NCBI GenBank assembly: GCA_947571135.1
Contig: CANOWY010000010.1
Coordinates: forward strand, 1 to 44,601
Direction: 5' to 3'
Length of the DNA stretch: 44,601 bases
Source of the DNA: an uncultured Mycoplasmatota bacterium
Lineage (GTDB): Bacteria; Bacillota_I; Bacilli_A; RF39; UBA660
Of this stretch, positions 41,468 through 44,601 are shown in pieces. The position numbers were made by a program, and so were the translations under genes. The stretch's first letter is position 1, and every line of letters starts with the position of its first letter. The notes beneath the pieces were generated by a model that was given only the letters and a program-made list of their open reading frames with translations, ran no database searches and was not told the DNA's origin.

Positions 41468-41848
41468 TTATTTTTTTAATATTGTTTTTAAATTATTTGT
41501 AAATTCCTTTTTTCTGATAATAGTTGCAACTATAACAAAGAAAGAATACATTAAATTTCCTATAAATGGTTGTGTATTCACTTTTGTTGTTAAAGAAGCA
41601 CTAATACAAAAAAATATTATTGCTAATGCTACTATTATCCAATTTGAGTTTTTTATTCTATTGACATATAAATAGCCTAATGGTATATATATAAAACTTA
41701 TTAACAATTTCACAATATAATCTGGAATATTGGGTAAATCAAAAATTATATTTAATCCACTACCATTAAATATCAAGGATAAGAATACAATAATTCCTCC
41801 AAATATATAAAATCCACCTATAAATGTTATTACTTTTGATTCATTCAT
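41468..41848 (-). CDS. Four-helix membrane protein, paralogue of 28451-28831
   Basis: 126 residues, four hydrophobic segments, ATG after AAGGCGG. Nearly the same protein as 28451-28831 (SKVITFIGGFYIFGGII, DYIVKLL, YIPLGYLYVNRIKNSNWII, NTQPFIG). It lies 46 bases after the XRE gene 41895-42329 in the same direction. Function unknown. Confidence 0.82.
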   Translation of the reverse strand: MNESKVITFIGGFYIFGGIIVFLSLIFNGSGLNIIFDLPNIPDYIVKLLISFIYIPLGYLYVNRIKNSNWIIVALAIIFFCISASLTTKVNTQPFIGNLMYSFFVIVATIIRKKEFTNNLKTILKK

Positions 41849-41894
41849 ATTTACACCGCCTTATCTAATTGTAATTCGTATTATAGTTTCTACT

Positions 41895-42329
41895 TTAAGT
41901 TTTTGAACTATCTACTTTATTCGTAGAATTTTTACATTCCATCTTTTTTAATACTCCATTGATAACTAAACCAATTCCATAACCTATTGCTAACCCTCCA
42001 ACTATAATTATATTTATCTCACTATAAGTAAATCTATTAGCAGTAAATGACCATATCCCAGCAATACTACCACAAATAATCATTGAACCTAAATAAATAG
42101 AGTTGTTTTTTTCATTCTTATCTTTAAAATTCATCTCATTACCTAAAAGGCTATCAACACTAGTTTCAAGTATTTTAGAAAGTAACAATAATTGCTCTGG
42201 ATTTGGATTTGTTTCTCCTAATTCCCAATTTGATATTGTTTGTCTTGATACATTTATTTGTTCTGCTATATATTCTTGTGAAAATCCTTTTGCTTTTCTT
42301 AAATTATAAATGTTTTTATTTAATTCCAT
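41895..42329 (-). CDS. Membrane XRE regulator, paralogue of 20002-20568
   Basis: 144 residues. HTH 1-65 (KNIYNLRKAKGFSQEYIAEQ, SRQTISNWELGETNPNPEQL), linker, then two hydrophobic segments (SIYLGSMIICGSIAGIWSF, IIIVGGLAIGYGIGLVING) and a basic end. Its HTH is nearly the same as in 20002-20568, but the outer part differs. ATG follows GAAAGGAG. Upstream of the four-helix membrane gene, probably one operon. Confidence 0.82.
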   Translation of the reverse strand: MELNKNIYNLRKAKGFSQEYIAEQINVSRQTISNWELGETNPNPEQLLLLSKILETSVDSLLGNEMNFKDKNEKNNSIYLGSMIICGSIAGIWSFTANRFTYSEINIIIVGGLAIGYGIGLVINGVLKKMECKNSTNKVDSSKT

Positions 42330-42511
42330 CTTTTTTCTCCTTTCACAAAAATTGTATTATAAATAGGGTTTGCAATTCTACCAAAGACTTTTATAACTAT
42401 CGCAAATTTATTTAACATTTCAACAAACTAACTATTTCTGTATAACTTTGATACTCTAATTATATCACTTTCTAAGGATTTTTAATAGCGTATAAAAAGA
42501 GAATTATAAAA

Positions 42512-43050
42512 TTATAGTCCCTCTATAACAAATGGGTTAATACTACAGACTTGATATGTTTCTTCAATGTTAAATACTATACTTTCAATCATATAAGTAA
42601 TCACTTTACTATCAATATCTAATAATTTCTTTTGTGGAACATAATTAAAAATAATTTCTAAAATATTTTTTTTATTAAATTATTACGCTTATAATCAGCA
42701 ACAATCTTTTTTGAGATTTTTTCTACTAACTCTTTGTTATTATCAATTCCGTTTTTAATTTTATTGATATTTTCTTCTTCTACGAGATGATGATATTCTC
42801 TTTCAGTAACAAATACCCATTCATTTGTAGGACATATCATCAAGTCTATTGGAATAAGAGAGGTAGTTTTTGAAAGTATAGTTGTTTCAAATGGCTTAAA
42901 TTCTTCTCGTATAAGGTCTTCTACCAAATAAGGAAATGCTTTATTGACTTTCGTTTTTTTCTTATACATATCTAACAAAATATTTATAATTCTTTTTGCT
43001 TCATTATTTAACAAATCAGTTAGTTGTGTTTCAATTTCATAGCCCTTCAT
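42512..43050 (-). pseudogene. Unknown protein, split by an A8 homopolymer frameshift
   Basis: ATG 43050 after GAAAGGAGG gives 130 residues ending IKKIF at 42658. The coding text goes on in the next frame: NILEIIFNYVPQKKLLDI, SIVFNIEETYQVCSINPFV, stop at 42512. The switch lies at a run of eight A (coding strand; T at 42666-42673); nine would join the parts to a 179-residue protein. Not recognised; helical first half (KRIINILLDMYKKKT), then IDLMICPTNEWVFVTE. Could be slippage-tolerant, a real pseudogene or a sequencing error. Confidence 0.65.
42666..42673 (-). repeat. A8 homopolymer (coding strand) at the frameshift
   Basis: Eight T on the plus strand. An added A would restore the full-length frame. 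Confidence 0.85.
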
Positions 43051-43190
43051 TTTGTCCTCCTTTCATTCTAATTTAAAGTAGTAAAACTCCCTTATTTTAA
43101 GTACAAAAACAGGCTATACCTTTCCACCTTTTATATGGACATATTTTTACATAAAATATACCATAATATCAATATCGGAGGTGGTTTGAC

Positions 43191-43442
43191 ATTAAGCATA
43201 GAACAAGAAAATTACTTGCAAATAACATTGTTTACTTTAGGCATAAAAATGATTGGTCGCAAGAAATATTTGCTGATAAAATCAAATCAAGTCCAGCATA
43301 TATTTCACAATTAGAAAATGCCAAAAGAAATGTTACTTCCGATTTTATTGATAAATTAGCCGATTCATTTGGTGTTGAACCACACGAACTATTTATCAAA
43401 AGAGACTCTATCAGTAATAAGAGAGTTGATCAAAAGAAATAA
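43191..43442 (+). CDS. Small XRE-family HTH regulator with unusual start
   Basis: A frame of 83 codons: KHRTRKLLANNIVYFRHKND, then WSQEIFADKI, PAYISQLENAKRNVTSDFID, KLADSFGVEPHELF, a clear lambda-repressor-type HTH (residues about 10-68). It ends TAA at 43440-43442. The only start near the GGAGG (43177-43181 region) in this frame is ATT at 43191; the TTG four bases upstream is in another frame, and the frame is closed by TAA further up. So either ATT is used, or there is an indel at the start. Phage or mobile-element-type regulator, transcribed opposite to 42512-43050. Confidence 0.65.
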   Translation: MKHRTRKLLANNIVYFRHKNDWSQEIFADKIKSSPAYISQLENAKRNVTSDFIDKLADSFGVEPHELFIKRDSISNKRVDQKK

Positions 43443-43603
43443 CGCCAATTATTTCTTTTATTTTTACTACATCGCCATTATATCACATATTTTTACATTT
43501 CAAACGATAATACGCCTATATATTCTGAATATTTATACGACTCTTTTCTATTCGGTGTAAATGATAAAATTTAAGTGTAAAATTTAAAGATTAGGGGTGT
43601 GTT

Positions 43604-43858
43604 ATGAATAAGAATGATAGTATTATAACTTACATAGATTATGGTTACATTAAATACGACATAAAACCTATTATGAATAAAAAAAATTTAAGTAAAAATC
43701 AAATAGTTAAAAAAACTGGGCTTCATCATCAAGTAATCGAAAGATATATGAACGATTCTGTAACTCGATTTGATAGAGAAGTTTTGGCTAAATTATGTTA
43801 TGTTTTAGATTGTAACTTAGACGAAATTATTACCTATGTAAGACCAAAAGGCAAATAA
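43604..43858 (+). CDS. Small Cro/CI-type HTH regulator (84 aa)
   Basis: ATG follows AGGGGTGTG. A 20-residue head (NDSIITYIDYGYIKYD) precedes the HTH: IMNKKNLSKNQIVKKTGL, HHQVIERYMNDSVTRFDREV, LAKLCYVLDCNLDEIITY. This short form resembles YozG/Cro-type regulators of mobile elements. Ends at a terminator overlapping the stop. Plus-strand partner of 43191-43442, 160 bases downstream. Confidence 0.8.
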   Translation: MNKNDSIITYIDYGYIKYDIKPIMNKKNLSKNQIVKKTGLHHQVIERYMNDSVTRFDREVLAKLCYVLDCNLDEIITYVRPKGK

Positions 43859-43869
43859 TATTGTCTTTT
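43846..43869 (+). terminator. Terminator after 43604-43858
   Basis: Stem AAGGCAA/TTGTCTT (one G-U), 6-base loop, then T run; extra A-T pairs lengthen it. It overlaps the last codons. Confidence 0.65.
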
Positions 43870-44150
43870 TTTATAACTGAAAGTCATCTTTTTCATTATA
43901 ATAGGTTAATTTTTTCTTCAAATTCATTCATCGCATTGCATTATCAAGATTTTTATTGATAATGGTCACTTTATAATACACAAGATAAAAAAGATATGAT
44001 TTTTCACATCCCTTTGTTAATTTCATAACCAATTTTTAATACTTTCTTTATTTTAATTTAAAAATATTGTATCAATTAGAGTGCTTTTTTATTTTATATG
44101 TTTATGCTACAAATTATAATGTTTAGTTTATTTTTCTATTTCGTACCCTT
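43870..44150. other. Intergenic stretch with a faint coding remnant
   Basis: No intact gene. On the minus strand near 43905-43975 VTIINKNLDNAM in one frame and NEFEEKINLL with a stop in another look like the frameshifted C-terminus of a lost protein. The signal is short. Confidence 0.3.
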
Positions 44151-44601
44151 TCATTTTTCTTTTTCTACTTTTCTATTTTTATATGCACTTTTTTCAATAT
44201 AAGCCATCATTCGATTGTTTTCTATGATTCCACTTATAAAACCTATGATTATAAATGCAAAAGTAATCTCTTTCTTATCTTTGATAAAGCCAAAAATAAT
44301 AAAAAACACAATTACAATCATCATAACAATAAGTTCAAAAAAATGTTCTCTTTTCCATTTATTTTTAAAATATTCTATTTTTTCTTTTAAAGTAAATGTA
44401 CTATTTTCTAAAGCATGTAATAAATTTTCATCGGCTTTTTCTTTATAATTTTCTTCTTTTAATTTTTCTCCTGCAAAAAATTCATTTAGCGTGATTCCTA
44501 GAACTTCACATAATGGCTTAAATAAAGAAACATCTGGAAGACATATTCCTGTTTCCTTGTTCAAATGACACATCATCAATACTATTGTTATTTTGAGAGA
44601 T
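44151..44601 (-). CDS. Membrane XRE-type regulator, 5' end outside the window, HTH degraded
   Basis: The visible part begins in the HTH: ETGICLPDVSLFKPLCEVLG, TLNEFFAGEKLKEENYKEK, then a helix (STFTLKEKIEYFKNKWKRE) and two membrane segments (FFELIVMMIVIVFFIIFGF, FAFIIIGFISGII) with a basic end. The usual AVSRWETG before ETG reads IVLMMCHLNKETG here, lacking the conserved Trp, so the HTH may be frameshifted or decayed. The gene continues past the window edge. Confidence 0.6.
   Translation of the reverse strand, partial: SLKITIVLMMCHLNKETGICLPDVSLFKPLCEVLGITLNEFFAGEKLKEENYKEKADENLLHALENSTFTLKEKIEYFKNKWKREHFFELIVMMIVIVFFIIFGFIKDKKEITFAFIIIGFISGIIENNRMMAYIEKSAYKNRKVEKEK

Noticed and set aside
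43184-43212. TTGACA as a -35 box
   Set aside because: It lies at and after the ribosome site of the 43191 gene; no fitting -10 follows at the right spacing.
1-44601. CRISPR array, insertion sequence, tRNA or rRNA
   Set aside because: No regular repeat-spacer unit, no transposase frame, no cloverleaf or rRNA-like GC-rich stretch was seen on either strand.

Overview
The window is very AT-rich DNA from a low-GC Gram-positive (Bacilli/Firmicutes-type) bacterium. Evidence: AAGGAG-like ribosome binding sites, a PrsA-type foldase lipoprotein, YjcZ-like sporulation miniproteins, CsoR copper control, lipoprotein signal peptides and an OatA-like cell-wall acetyltransferase. TGA is used as a stop (copA, the 32904 regulator), so the mycoplasma code does not apply. 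Nearly all genes between 1.8 and 42.5 kb are on the minus strand. Many share an extended -10 promoter (TGN-TATAMT) with a weak -35. I saw no rRNA, tRNA, CRISPR array or transposase.

Left third (1-20 kb), housekeeping and stress genes: a promoter-proximal glycosidase start at the window edge; two YjcZ-like miniproteins; prsA; a three-domain RNA-repair enzyme (kinase-phosphatase-ligase); deoD; a U32 peptidase-family protein; an unknown membrane protein with a GNAT enzyme; a sir2-type deacylase with a membrane-anchored nuclease; a YbaK deacylase with a frameshifted partner; an unknown two-gene operon; the csoR-copA-copZ copper operon behind a perfect palindromic operator; an OatA-like acetyltransferase with two SGNH modules; and NTF2-like, helix-hairpin-helix and GyrI-like genes.

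Middle (20-33 kb), envelope and sensing: a two-component system with an ABC exporter (response regulator, ATPase, permease, kinase), flanked by a decayed second response regulator fused to a YjbR remnant; zinc-ribbon proteins; two BLIP-like lipoproteins; a secreted thioredoxin-like protein; several XRE regulators tethered to the membrane; a beta-propeller (BNR) membrane protein co-transcribed with one of them; and many gene remnants.

Right third (33-44.6 kb): a truncated membrane regulator, an unknown HExxH protein, a GDPD membrane phosphodiesterase, YtxH, an MBL-fold hydrolase beside a truncated MATE exporter, unknown membrane proteins, TfoX-N, more XRE regulators, a frameshifted unknown gene, and two plus-strand phage-like XRE genes. 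This is accessory DNA with high gene turnover.

The most unusual signal is a set of G-homopolymer tracts (6-8 G) in coding strands. All four G runs of 6 or more in the window sit inside genes, at Gly-Gly codons, and three of the four put the gene out of frame with a clearly coding continuation in another frame. This is what contingency (phase-variable) loci look like, but homopolymer sequencing error gives the same picture and cannot be excluded from one sequence. An 8-base A run also breaks a gene at 42.7 kb. Positions and motifs come from reading the sequence by eye; family names are from recognition of motifs, not from a database search.
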